From an uncultured Eggerthella sp. (GTDB taxonomy: Bacteria > Actinomycetota > Coriobacteriia > Coriobacteriales > Eggerthellaceae), in assembly GCA_900551155.1 (NCBI GenBank), contig URVA01000009.1, forward strand, positions 1-25,448: a DNA stretch of 25,448 nucleotides, in the 5' to 3' direction. Positions 13,429 to 21,866 of this stretch are shown piece after piece. The notes beneath the pieces are model-generated. The model did no database searches. It was not told the origin of the DNA and saw only the letters and a list, made by a program, of their open reading frames with translations. Made by a program: the position numbers and the translations under genes. Within the stretch, counting starts at the first letter, position 1, and every line of letters begins with the position of its first letter.

Positions 13429-13462
13429 AAATGGCGCTTGAATAATTCAAGCGCCATTTTTT
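13429..13462 (+). terminator. Terminator after htrA
   Basis: A 13-bp perfect stem (AAATGGCGCTTGA 13429-13441 with TCAAGCGCCATTT 13447-13459), loop ATAAT, and a run of six T. Bases 13463-13569 hold nothing else recognised. Confidence 0.93.
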
Positions 13463-13569
13463 ATGCATGTGAGATTTCCTTTGGCAAAACGATGGATATG
13501 GCGTCATAAGAAAACTAAGGGTGTTAGGAAATTTCGCGCAAATTTACTACGATTTTCCACGAGCTTGTT

Positions 13570-13598
13570 TTGGGTTGGTGGTTTTACGGTAATATAAC
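13570..13598 (+). promoter_or_regulatory. Candidate promoter of the pyrH operon
   Basis: TTGGGT (13570-13575), a 17-base spacer and TATAAC (13593-13598) lie 30 bases upstream of the pyrH start. The -10 match is strong, the -35 moderate. Confidence 0.55.
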
Positions 13599-13628
13599 AA
13601 GGATAACGCTCGAAGAAAGGAAGTACCC

Positions 13629-14351
13629 ATGAGCTCTGATTACAAATACAAGCGCGTTCTCCTGAAACTATCCGGTGAGGCGCTTATGGGCGAGACCGGC
13701 TACGGAATTGATCCAAAAGTAGTCGAAGAGCTTGCGGTTCAGATTAAAGAAATTGTAAATGATGGCATTGAACTTGCTGTTACGGTTGGCGGCGGTAATA
13801 TCTTCCGCGGTCTGGCAGGATCGGCAGAAGGTATGGATCGTGCTCAGGCAGACTATATTGGCATGCTTGCTACCTGCATGAACGCTCTTGCGTTGCAGGA
13901 CGCGTTTGAACGTCATGATATTCCGACTCGTGTAATGAGTGCCATCGAGATGCGCCAGGTTTCTGAGCCCTATATTCGTCGTCGTGCTATCCATCATTTA
14001 GAAAAAGGATATGTGGTTATCTTTGCTGCAGGCACAGGTAATCCTTATTTCACAACGGATACCACAGCAGCACTTCGTGCTTGCGAAATTAATGCAGAGT
14101 GCTTAATGAAGGCAACTAAGGTTGATGGTATCTATGACAGCGATCCCGTTACCAATCCTAACGCTAAACGCTTTGAGCGCATTAGCTATCTTGAGGTGCT
14201 TTCTCGAGAATTGCACGTTATGGATTCCACGGCAACTTCACTGTGTATGGATAACAAACTTCCTATTTTGGTATTCGACCTTATGGTTCCAGGCAATATT
14301 TCTCGCATTCTTAAGGGTGAAAATATTGGTACGACCGTAAGCGCTGATTAG
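13629..14351 (+). CDS. pyrH: UMP kinase
   Basis: It phosphorylates UMP to UDP, the bacterial hexameric amino-acid-kinase-fold enzyme of pyrimidine nucleotide synthesis, usually feedback-inhibited by UTP and often activated by GTP. The 240-residue length is standard. Signatures are RVLLKLSGEALMG (9-21), TVGGGNIFRG (about 51-60), AAGTGNPYFTTDT and KATKVDGIYDSDP. The ATG at 13629 follows AAAGGAAG. It is the first gene of the co-oriented cluster reaching 23488; frr follows after 37 bases, the near-universal pyrH-frr pairing. Cytosolic. Confidence 0.97.
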   Translation: MSSDYKYKRVLLKLSGEALMGETGYGIDPKVVEELAVQIKEIVNDGIELAVTVGGGNIFRGLAGSAEGMDRAQADYIGMLATCMNALALQDAFERHDIPTRVMSAIEMRQVSEPYIRRRAIHHLEKGYVVIFAAGTGNPYFTTDTTAALRACEINAECLMKATKVDGIYDSDPVTNPNAKRFERISYLEVLSRELHVMDSTATSLCMDNKLPILVFDLMVPGNISRILKGENIGTTVSAD

Positions 14352-14388
14352 TGTTGATGAAATAATTCAATCCAGGAAAGGGTTTTCA

Positions 14389-14946
14389 ATGATTGACGAT
14401 ATTATGAAAAAGGCAGATGAACGTATGCAGGTAGCTGAAGACCAGCTTCTCTCTAATTTCGCATCCGTTCGTACGGGCCGTGCTAATGCAATGATTCTGG
14501 ATCGCGTAAAGGCAGAATACTACGGTACGCTTACTCCTATCAATCAGATGGCTGCTATTAAAACTCCTGATGCTCATACCTTGGTAATTGAGCCTTGGGA
14601 TAAGTCTTCTCTTGGTGCAATCGATCATGCTATTCAGCAGGCAAATCTTGGAGTAACTCCTAACAATGATGGCTCCGTTATCCGTCTTTCTTTCCCACCT
14701 TTGACCGAAGAGCGTCGTAAGGAATTCGTAAAAGAATGCCGTACCTATGCTGAAGAAAGCCGTGTAGCAGTACGTAACGCTCGTCGCGATGCTAACGCAG
14801 CAGTAGAAAAAGCGGTTAAGAGCGACAATCTTCCTGAAGACGATCAGCGTCGTGCTGAAGCTGATATCCAGAAGAAGACTGATGCAGCTATTGCTAAGAT
14901 CGATCAGCATCTTGCTGCAAAAGAAAAGGAGCTTATGTCAATCTAG
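14389..14946 (+). CDS. frr: Ribosome recycling factor
   Basis: RRF splits post-termination ribosomes together with EF-G. The 185-residue length is exact for the family. Visible features include FASVRTGRANAMILDRV (30-46), the TPINQMAAIKTPDAHTLVIEPWD beta-domain region, SLGAIDHAIQQANLGVTPNNDG and the C-terminal helix with VRNARRDAN. The ATG at 14389 follows CAGGAAAGGG. The next gene (uppS) begins within 20 bases of the stop. Confidence 0.97.
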   Translation: MIDDIMKKADERMQVAEDQLLSNFASVRTGRANAMILDRVKAEYYGTLTPINQMAAIKTPDAHTLVIEPWDKSSLGAIDHAIQQANLGVTPNNDGSVIRLSFPPLTEERRKEFVKECRTYAEESRVAVRNARRDANAAVEKAVKSDNLPEDDQRRAEADIQKKTDAAIAKIDQHLAAKEKELMSI

Positions 14947-14966
14947 GTGTTGGAGGCATGGGTATT

Positions 14967-15743
14967 ATGCGAAAACCTCTTGATTACATATTTCCTAATC
15001 CACCAAGCGATTGTGATCCGCAAGCACTTATTCCAGAAGCTATTCCTCGTCATGTTGCCGTCATCATGGACGGCAACGGGCGTTGGGCAAAAAAGCGTGC
15101 GCTGAATCGTTTGCGCGGTCACAAGGCGGGTATCGAAGCAGTTCGTGAAACTATTCGTTGCGCCAATGACGTCGGGGTGGATTATCTTACTATCTATTCG
15201 TTTTCAACAGAAAACTGGAAACGTCCCGATGATGAAGTGAATGGCCTTATGGAGCTGTTTGCAAAAACTATGCTTGCAGAGGTCGATGGCCTTCATGAAG
15301 AGCATGTTCGTGTTCGTACTATTGGTGATTTGTCGATATTGCCCGATGAAACACGTACTGCTTTTGAACAAGCTTGGGAAAAAACCAAAAACAATGACGG
15401 CATGACGCTAGTCGTGGCGGTAAATTATGGTTCACGCCAAGAAATTCTTCATGCGGTTGAGGCATATACTCAGCGCGTTCTTGCTGAGGGTGCGCAAGGT
15501 GATACTGCGCCAGCAATAACTGAAGAAGAATTCGAGAAGGGTCTTTATACCTCAGATATCCCCGATCCTGATTTACTTATTCGTACTTCAGGTGAAATGC
15601 GTGTATCTAATTTCTTGTTGTGGCAAATTGCCTATACCGAATTCGTGTGCACGGATGTTTTGTGGCCCGATTTCAATCGTTATGATTTCTTGCGTGCGCT
15701 GCTAGAGTATCAGTCTCGCAATCGTCGATTCGGGGCGCTCTAA
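14967..15743 (+). CDS. uppS: Isoprenyl (undecaprenyl) diphosphate synthase
   Basis: A cis-prenyltransferase that elongates farnesyl diphosphate with IPP to undecaprenyl diphosphate, the carrier lipid for peptidoglycan and surface polysaccharides. Signatures are VAVIMDGNGRWAKKR with catalytic Asp35, RGHKAG, YSFSTENWKRP, the RTSGE motif and WPDF near the end. The start is set at 14967 because GGAGG (14952-14956) lies ten bases upstream; an ATG at 14958 is only one base from that site, so it is less likely and would add three residues. That gives 258 residues, a usual length. cdsA starts one base after the stop. Note the same gene cluster supplies isoprenoid precursors through dxr and ispG. Confidence 0.95.
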   Translation: MRKPLDYIFPNPPSDCDPQALIPEAIPRHVAVIMDGNGRWAKKRALNRLRGHKAGIEAVRETIRCANDVGVDYLTIYSFSTENWKRPDDEVNGLMELFAKTMLAEVDGLHEEHVRVRTIGDLSILPDETRTAFEQAWEKTKNNDGMTLVVAVNYGSRQEILHAVEAYTQRVLAEGAQGDTAPAITEEEFEKGLYTSDIPDPDLLIRTSGEMRVSNFLLWQIAYTEFVCTDVLWPDFNRYDFLRALLEYQSRNRRFGAL

Positions 15744-15744
15744 T

Positions 15745-16785
15745 ATGGCAAAAACCCGCGTGAGAAAGCCTTTTCTGCGCAACCAGGATGGCGAAAGAGA
15801 ACAACTAATTTCAAGCAACACCGCTCAGGGCGCTCCTAATTCGGGTAAGTCTTTGCTTATGACTGAAGCTGAAACCATCACCTATCCCGAAGAGCATGTG
15901 TGGGAAAAGAAGTCCACAAAGGCTCGAAAAGCTGTCGTAGGGAAGTTGCCTTCCAAGGTGGCTCATCCCAGCAACCTTGCCGTGCGTACTGCTACAGGAG
16001 CGGTTTATATTTTGCTTACGGTAGTGTGCGTGCTGATATCCGACCTTACCACGGCGTTATACCTTTCGTTGTTGAGTGCGATTTGTGCTAATGAGTTTTA
16101 TTACATGCTTCGCGCTGATGCAAAACTTCCCAATGAGCTATTGGGTGTATGTGCGGCAGCTTTATTTCCGTTGGCAATGTGGCTTTTTGGCATATCTGGC
16201 GTATGTATAGCGCTGGCGGTTTATGTTTTGGTGCTGTTGGTATGGTATGTCTTTTGGCAACCTGCTCGCATCAGCGATGTGTCAGTGAGCTTGTTTGGCG
16301 CCGTGTATACGGGTCTTATCATGTCGACCGCTTTGCTGCTCCGTCAGTCGCTGCCTGAGCCTTGGGGCGCGGTTTTAGTTTTAGGGTTGTTTGTTAGTGT
16401 GTGGGGCAGCGATGCTTTTGCTTATCTGGTAGGTTCTGCGATTGGTAAGCATAAACTTGCTCCTCATATTTCACCGAATAAAAGCTGGGAAGGCTTTATC
16501 GCTGGTTTAGTATTTGCCATGATTGTTTGGTATCTCCTTTCCTTTATTCCTGGAGTTTCCTTGTCTTTGCCACAGGCACTCATATTTGGCTTAATTAACG
16601 GTTTGGCTGGTGTATTGGGTGATTTGGTAGAAAGTCGCATCAAACGTAATTCTGGCTTCAAGGATTCTGGAACTATTATGCCTGGGCACGGAGGATTGCT
16701 GGATCGTTGTGATTCACAGTTCTTGGTAACGCTTTCGGGTGCAATATTGTTGGTATTAGGGGGCTGCATTCCTTATGTCTTCTGA
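15745..16785 (+). CDS. cdsA: Phosphatidate cytidylyltransferase
   Basis: It makes CDP-diacylglycerol from phosphatidate and CTP, the branch-point precursor of bacterial phospholipids. The 346-residue integral membrane protein has several hydrophobic helices from about residue 85 on. The CTP-transferase signature is intact: SPNKSWEGF, then GVLGDLVESRIKR, FKDSG, and PGHGGLLDRCDS near residues 312-323. The first ~75 residues are a charged cytosolic extension not needed in most homologues. The ATG follows GGGGCG and starts one base after uppS. The last 11 bases overlap dxr, implying translational coupling. Confidence 0.94.
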   Translation: MAKTRVRKPFLRNQDGEREQLISSNTAQGAPNSGKSLLMTEAETITYPEEHVWEKKSTKARKAVVGKLPSKVAHPSNLAVRTATGAVYILLTVVCVLISDLTTALYLSLLSAICANEFYYMLRADAKLPNELLGVCAAALFPLAMWLFGISGVCIALAVYVLVLLVWYVFWQPARISDVSVSLFGAVYTGLIMSTALLLRQSLPEPWGAVLVLGLFVSVWGSDAFAYLVGSAIGKHKLAPHISPNKSWEGFIAGLVFAMIVWYLLSFIPGVSLSLPQALIFGLINGLAGVLGDLVESRIKRNSGFKDSGTIMPGHGGLLDRCDSQFLVTLSGAILLVLGGCIPYVF

Positions 16786-18010
16786 GACTTCTCCCTGTGA
16801 TGCATGTTCTTTGCATTCCGCATCCCAAAAAAGACGTATTGTCGTATTGGGTTCAACTGGTTCTATTGGTGTTCAAACCCTTGATGTAGTGCGTCGTCAT
16901 TCCGACAAACTGGAAATTGTGGGACTTGCTGCAGGAACCCGTGCAAAAGAATTGTTAGCGCAGGCTAAGGAATTTGGTGTCTCGCATATTGCTTTAGGCA
17001 TGAGAAATTGTGCCGAAGACACCGTTCTTGATGAGCTTGCTGAACATGTTGAATCATCGAGCCGAGGCTCTTCTGGTGGGGGATCGTTTACGCAGGGTCC
17101 AGAGGGTGTTGTCGATCTATGCCGCCTTCCTGAAGCTGATCTTGTAGTAAATGCTTTGGTGGGCGCTGCAGGCTTGCAGGCAAGTTATGAAACGCTGCAA
17201 GCAGGTAAAGTACTTGCGCTTGCAAACAAAGAATCACTTGTAGTTGGTGGCGACTTGATTATGCCTATGGCGCAAGAGCCAGGGCGCTTGATGCCAATAG
17301 ACTCAGAGCACGGTGCAATCTATCAATGCTTATTAGGGGAAGATCCCCGCGAAGTAAGTAAGTTGTGGGTAACAGCTTCGGGAGGTCCCTTCCGTGGTAA
17401 AAAGCGTGCGGATCTAGAACAGGTAACTCCCGCACAGGCTCTCAATCATCCTACGTGGAACATGGGTGCGAAAATTACTATCGATTCCTCTACATTGATG
17501 AATAAGGGTCTTGAAGTTATTGAGGCACACCATTTGTTTGCCATGCCCTATGACAAAATCGAAGTAGTTGTTCAGCCGCAAAGCGCTATTCATTCTATGG
17601 TTGAGTTTACCGATGGCAGTGTTAAAGCTCATTTGGGCACAACTGATATGCGTATTCCTATCCAATTTGCTCTTAGCTATCCTGAGCGTTGGTCGGCACC
17701 CGTTGAACCTTTGGATTTTCGTATGTTGGGGTCCTTGGAATTTGCGGCCCCTGACACTGAAACGTTTCGTTGTTTAGCGCTGGCTCGCAAGGCGGGATCC
17801 ACTGGAGGAACGCTGCCTTGCGCTATGAATGCGGCAAATGAAATTGCTGTTGCAGCGTTTTTGGAGGAATGCTGTTCTTATTTAGGTATTGCTGAGGTGG
17901 TAGAAGCCACCATGGATGCTTGCAAGGTAGAATCAGTGCAAAGCATTGAGCAGCTTGTAGAAGTTGATGCATGGGCGCGTTCATTTGCGCGTAGTGTACT
18001 ACCTAAGTGA
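16775..18010 (+). CDS. dxr: 1-deoxy-D-xylulose-5-phosphate reductoisomerase
   Basis: It converts DXP to MEP with NADPH, the first committed step of the MEP isoprenoid pathway and the target of fosmidomycin. In 411 residues it shows VLGSTGSIGVQTLDVV (24-39), ALANKESLVVGG, the metal/substrate residues in MPIDSEHGAIYQCL, TASGGPFR, HPTWNMGAKITIDSSTLMNK and GLEVIEAHHLF, ending with an AMNAANE segment. The first ~19 residues are an extra Cys/Ser-rich leader, and a Gly/Ser-rich loop (ESSSRGSSGGGS, about residues 93-104) is inserted before AADLV-type residues. The start overlaps cdsA by 11 bases, with GGGGG upstream. The stop overlaps rseP. Confidence 0.96.
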   Translation: MSSETSPCDACSLHSASQKRRIVVLGSTGSIGVQTLDVVRRHSDKLEIVGLAAGTRAKELLAQAKEFGVSHIALGMRNCAEDTVLDELAEHVESSSRGSSGGGSFTQGPEGVVDLCRLPEADLVVNALVGAAGLQASYETLQAGKVLALANKESLVVGGDLIMPMAQEPGRLMPIDSEHGAIYQCLLGEDPREVSKLWVTASGGPFRGKKRADLEQVTPAQALNHPTWNMGAKITIDSSTLMNKGLEVIEAHHLFAMPYDKIEVVVQPQSAIHSMVEFTDGSVKAHLGTTDMRIPIQFALSYPERWSAPVEPLDFRMLGSLEFAAPDTETFRCLALARKAGSTGGTLPCAMNAANEIAVAAFLEECCSYLGIAEVVEATMDACKVESVQSIEQLVEVDAWARSFARSVLPK

Positions 18011-19074
18011 GTTACATGGATATTCTTATCATGATCATAGCGGCAACCATCGTGTTGGGCTTTCTTGTCTTTATTCACGAAGGGGGCCATTTTCTTGCTG
18101 CACGATTATTCGGTGTACGCGTTACAGAATTTATGATTGGATTGCCTGGTCCTTCTGTTGGTTTTACCAAGGGTGAAACTCATTTTGGAGTGACCTGTGT
18201 TCCCTTGGGTGGCTATGCAAATGTATGCGGGATGGCTCCAGCAAGCAAGAGCCCTCATTTAAAGCGTGTTTTAGGCTATGTGTATCGCAAAGGCACTGTG
18301 TATTCTGAAGATGTTGCGCATGACTTGTGCCTAACAGAAGATGAATCCTATGAATTGCTCGAAGAGCTCGCGGATTGGGGATCTATCACTCGTCCGCATC
18401 GAAAGGATAAGCATAATATCTATCGAACTCCTGCAAGGCTTTCTGGAGAAGAAGGCAAGGCTTGCCCGATTGCGAATCTGCAGGAATTTTTCCTTCGTGA
18501 ACAGGCATGCCAATACAGTGCCTTGCCCTTCTGGAAGCGTTGCGTCATTCTTCTAGCAGGCCCTTTTATGAACCTACTTTGGGTGTTCTTTGCGTTCATT
18601 GTGGTGTGTTCCGTTATGGGGCTCGATCTTCAAAACACCAATACAGGAGAAGTCTTTCATTACAATTGGGCGCCCTGGGATGCAATTTATATGGGAGTAA
18701 ATTATTTGAGCATGGTACTTGCTGCGGTTGTTTCGCTGTTTAATCCTGCCACTATAGGTGAAACTATTTCCCAATCAACTTCTATTGTGGGTATTGCGGT
18801 TATGTCTAAAGACGCCTTTGAGGCAGGGATCCAGGATTTCTTGTTCTTCTCTGCGGTTATTTCTGCCTCGCTTGGCTTTATGAATCTTATTCCTATTCCG
18901 CCTCTGGATGGTGGCCGTTTTGTGGTGGAGGTCTTCCAGAAGATTTCACGCAAGGTAGTATCTATAAGAGCGCTGGGCTATTTATCCATGGCAGGTTTCG
19001 CACTGTTTATGGGTCTATTTGTTGTTATGCTTAATCAGGATGTTCAGCGTTTTGTGTTTGGAAATTGGGGCTAA
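18007..19074 (+). CDS. rseP: RseP-type site-2 protease with no apparent PDZ domain and a cytosolic insertion
   Basis: An M50 intramembrane zinc metalloprotease; family members cut membrane-embedded anti-sigma factors or other single-pass proteins. The zinc motif HEGGH (24-28) lies in the first membrane helix, GLPGPSVGF follows, and LDGGR (300-304) supplies the third zinc ligand Asp301 near a NLIPIPP segment. Residues 77-172 form an unusual soluble insertion between GGYANVCGM and the FWKRCVILLAGP helix; its centre (DVAHDLCLTEDESYELLEEL then a WGSITR turn) reads like a winged-helix fold. The PDZ domain normally following the second helix is absent: only ~50 residues separate the helix from TSIVGIAVMS. 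Start GTG at 18007 overlaps the dxr stop (GTGA); ATG at 18016 is an alternative. Substrate unknown. Confidence 0.87.
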   Translation: MSYMDILIMIIAATIVLGFLVFIHEGGHFLAARLFGVRVTEFMIGLPGPSVGFTKGETHFGVTCVPLGGYANVCGMAPASKSPHLKRVLGYVYRKGTVYSEDVAHDLCLTEDESYELLEELADWGSITRPHRKDKHNIYRTPARLSGEEGKACPIANLQEFFLREQACQYSALPFWKRCVILLAGPFMNLLWVFFAFIVVCSVMGLDLQNTNTGEVFHYNWAPWDAIYMGVNYLSMVLAAVVSLFNPATIGETISQSTSIVGIAVMSKDAFEAGIQDFLFFSAVISASLGFMNLIPIPPLDGGRFVVEVFQKISRKVVSIRALGYLSMAGFALFMGLFVVMLNQDVQRFVFGNWG

Positions 19075-19077
19075 GAT

Positions 19078-20142
19078 ATGCCAGAGTTAAAACCAAATCA
19101 AAAAACACGTCAGGTTCATGTGGGTGGGGTTGCTCTTGGTGGCGGAGCACCTTGTGTGGTGCAGTCTATGCTTAACCTGTCCTTGCAGGACGTAGAGGGA
19201 AATGTAGCTCAAATCAAACGTTTGGCATTGGCGGGGTGTGAAGTAATTCGTATTGCTATTCCTCATAAAGGTGATCTGGATTACTTCGAAGAAATATGTA
19301 AGAAATCACCACTTCCTGTAGTTGCCGATATTCATTTTAGTGCGGAAATTGCCATAGAGGCTGCGCGTCGTGGTGCTGCGAAGTTGCGTATTAATCCAGG
19401 CAATATTGGTGGTTTGGATGCATGCGTTCCTGTGCTGGATGCAGCGCGTGAAGCAGGAATTCCTATTCGTATCGGGGTTAATGCTGGTTCTCTTGATGAA
19501 GATCTTGCGGCACGAGATGATTTGTCTTTACCAGAAAAGCTTGTGGAATCGGCGCGTGGATATGTTGAGTTTTGCTACGCTCATGATTTTTATGACGTGG
19601 TGGTTTCGGCAAAGGCTCACGATGTTCCAACAACTGTGGCAGCGTATCGTCTTCTTTCGGAAACCCTACCTGAAGTTCCGCTTCATATTGGTGTTACGGA
19701 GGCGGGTACTCTGTTTCAGGGTTTGGTAAAATCCGCTAGTGGTTTAGGTATTTTGCTTGAGCAGGGTATCGGAGACACTATGCGCATTTCGCTTACCGAT
19801 GATCCCGCTGAAGAAATACGTGCATGTTGGATGCTTTTATCGGCGCTTGGTTTGCGACGTCGTGATCCAGAATTGGTAAGTTGCCCTACATGCGGTCGTT
19901 GTCAGGTAGACTTAATAGCAATTGCTAAAGAAGTTGAAGATAGACTAAAAGATATTCATCAACCGATACAAGTTGCGGTAATGGGTTGCGTAGTGAATGG
20001 CCCTGGTGAAGCAGCTGACGCCGATATTGGTGTTGCCTGCGGAAAAGGCTCGGGTGTTATTTTTACGCACGGTAAAACCTTGCGAAAGGTCGAAGAGGCA
20101 GCTATCGTTGATGTGCTTATGGAAGAGATAGGAAGACTATGA
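19078..20142 (+). CDS. ispG: 4-hydroxy-3-methylbut-2-en-1-yl diphosphate synthase
   Basis: The penultimate MEP-pathway enzyme, an iron-sulfur protein making HMBPP from MEcPP. The 354-residue protein has VQSMLNLSLQDVE (28-40), VADIHFSAEIA (82-92), LRINPGNIG (103-111) and IGVNAGSLD (132-140). The 4Fe-4S ligands Cys269, Cys272 (SCPTCGRC) and Cys304, plus Glu311 (VNGPGEA), fall at almost the same numbering as in the E. coli enzyme. The ATG at 19078 lies 3 bases after rseP, with GGGG just upstream. proS overlaps its stop by four bases (ATGA). Confidence 0.97.
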   Translation: MPELKPNQKTRQVHVGGVALGGGAPCVVQSMLNLSLQDVEGNVAQIKRLALAGCEVIRIAIPHKGDLDYFEEICKKSPLPVVADIHFSAEIAIEAARRGAAKLRINPGNIGGLDACVPVLDAAREAGIPIRIGVNAGSLDEDLAARDDLSLPEKLVESARGYVEFCYAHDFYDVVVSAKAHDVPTTVAAYRLLSETLPEVPLHIGVTEAGTLFQGLVKSASGLGILLEQGIGDTMRISLTDDPAEEIRACWMLLSALGLRRRDPELVSCPTCGRCQVDLIAIAKEVEDRLKDIHQPIQVAVMGCVVNGPGEAADADIGVACGKGSGVIFTHGKTLRKVEEAAIVDVLMEEIGRL

Positions 20143-21866
20143 CTGAAATTATGCGCTTGAGTAAGCAGTATGCTCCTACGTTAAAGGAAGATCCTGCTGA
20201 TGCGGAAATTGCTAGCCACCGTTTGCTTGTTCGTGCTGGCATGATCAGAAAAGTTACTTCAGGTGTTTACACCTATCTGCCTCTTGGCATGAAGGTTCTT
20301 TCTAAAATCGAACGCATTGTTCGCGAAGAAATGGACGCTACTGGTGCACGCGAAATGCTTATGCCTGCTTTGCAGCCTGGCGAGTTGTGGCATGAAAGTG
20401 GTCGCTGGAACGATTATGGTCCTGAATTAATGCGTTTACATGATCGTCATGACCGCGAATTTTGCCTTGGTCCTACCCATGAAGAACTTATTACCGCTAT
20501 CGTTCGTAGTGAGCTGCGTTCCTATCGTCAGCTTCCTCTAACGCTGTATCAAATTCAGTCGAAGTTCCGCGATGAAATTCGTCCTCGTTTTGGCTTATTG
20601 CGTAGTCGTGAATTTATCATGAAAGACGCATATAGCTTCCATGCAACTCAGGAATCGTTGCAGGAAACCTATGACGAAATGTATAAAGCCTACGGTCGAA
20701 TTTGCGAGCGTCTTGGTCTTGAATATCGCCCTGTTGAAGCTGATTCTGGTCAGATTGGTGGTAGTGTTACCTGCGAATTTATGGCTTTGGCCGATGCGGG
20801 CGAGGCAGAACTTGTATATTGCCCCGATTGCGATTTTGCCGCCAATACAGAAGCAGGTGCCTGCATTCCTCATCCAACTGAATATAAAGTTGATGCGTGC
20901 GAAAAAATTGCAACCCCTGGTGTAACCACGATTGCTGCGTTGGCTGAATTCTTGCATATTGAAGAAAGCGCTACGGTTAAGGCTATGGTTGGCAAGGATG
21001 CTGAGGGTAAGGTAGTTGCACTCTTTGTTCCAGGAGATCATGAGCTAAACGAAATTAAAGCACAGCGCGCAGTTCCTGGCTTTGAACTGCTCAGCGATGA
21101 AGAAATAAAGGCAGCTCAACTTCCTAAGGGCTCTATCGGTCCTAAGAACTTGCCTGCCGGAATTAAAGTTGTTGCCGATTCAAGCTTACAGGCAATTGAG
21201 CGTTGGGTAGTTGGTGCTAATGAAGACGGCTATCACTTCGTAGGCGCAAAACATGGTGAAGATTTTAATGTTGACGCTTGGGCGGACCTTTCCGTGGTAG
21301 CTCCTGGCGATACCTGTCCTCACTGTGGGGCAACTTTGCAAGGTGCTCGCGGTATTGAGGTATCGCAGGTATTCCAACTTGGTGATAAGTATTCGCGCAC
21401 TATGGGTGCGGTATTTTCTGCAGAAGATGGTACCGACCAGCCCTTTATTATGGGTTGCTATGGTGTTGGCGTATCTCGCTCGCTGGCAGCAATCGTTGAG
21501 CAGCACAACGACGAACATGGCATCATTTGGCCTTTATCGGTTGCTCCTGCTCATGTATGCGTTATTCCTCTTTCTGTGGGGGACGACACGGTATATCCTG
21601 TTGCAGAAAAAATTGCAGAAAGCCTGGCTGCGGAAGGCTTTGAGGTTGCTCTTGACGATCGCAATGAACGTCCTGGCGTTAAATTTGCCGATGCAGACCT
21701 TATTGGTTGGCCTGTACAGATCATTGTCGGTAAGCGCGGTGTTGCAGAGGGTAAGGTTGAGGTAAAGCGCCGTGAAACGGGCGAAAAGACCGAAATTTCT
21801 ATCTCTGCTGCTGTTGAAGCGCTTTCCTTTATTCACCGCAGCAAAAAACGCTCAGCACTTCTTTAA
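20139..21866 (+). CDS. proS: Prolyl-tRNA synthetase (bacterial type)
   Basis: It charges tRNA-Pro. The 575-residue length fits the bacterial form with an editing (INS/YbaK-like) domain between class II motifs 2 and 3. Motif 1 region is LPLGMKVLSKIERIVREEMD, motif 2 has FRDEIRPRFGLLRSREFIMKD split across residues about 143-163, and motif 3 is GCYGVGVSRSLAAIVEQH. The editing region (about 225-405) contains CPDCDFAANTEAG and DHELNEIKA. The anticodon-binding domain follows. The ATG at 20139 overlaps ispG (ATGA) with AGGAAG upstream. The C-terminal RSKKRSALL is a slight extension. The stop overlaps the next start (TAATG). Confidence 0.97.
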   Translation: MTEIMRLSKQYAPTLKEDPADAEIASHRLLVRAGMIRKVTSGVYTYLPLGMKVLSKIERIVREEMDATGAREMLMPALQPGELWHESGRWNDYGPELMRLHDRHDREFCLGPTHEELITAIVRSELRSYRQLPLTLYQIQSKFRDEIRPRFGLLRSREFIMKDAYSFHATQESLQETYDEMYKAYGRICERLGLEYRPVEADSGQIGGSVTCEFMALADAGEAELVYCPDCDFAANTEAGACIPHPTEYKVDACEKIATPGVTTIAALAEFLHIEESATVKAMVGKDAEGKVVALFVPGDHELNEIKAQRAVPGFELLSDEEIKAAQLPKGSIGPKNLPAGIKVVADSSLQAIERWVVGANEDGYHFVGAKHGEDFNVDAWADLSVVAPGDTCPHCGATLQGARGIEVSQVFQLGDKYSRTMGAVFSAEDGTDQPFIMGCYGVGVSRSLAAIVEQHNDEHGIIWPLSVAPAHVCVIPLSVGDDTVYPVAEKIAESLAAEGFEVALDDRNERPGVKFADADLIGWPVQIIVGKRGVAEGKVEVKRRETGEKTEISISAAVEALSFIHRSKKRSALL

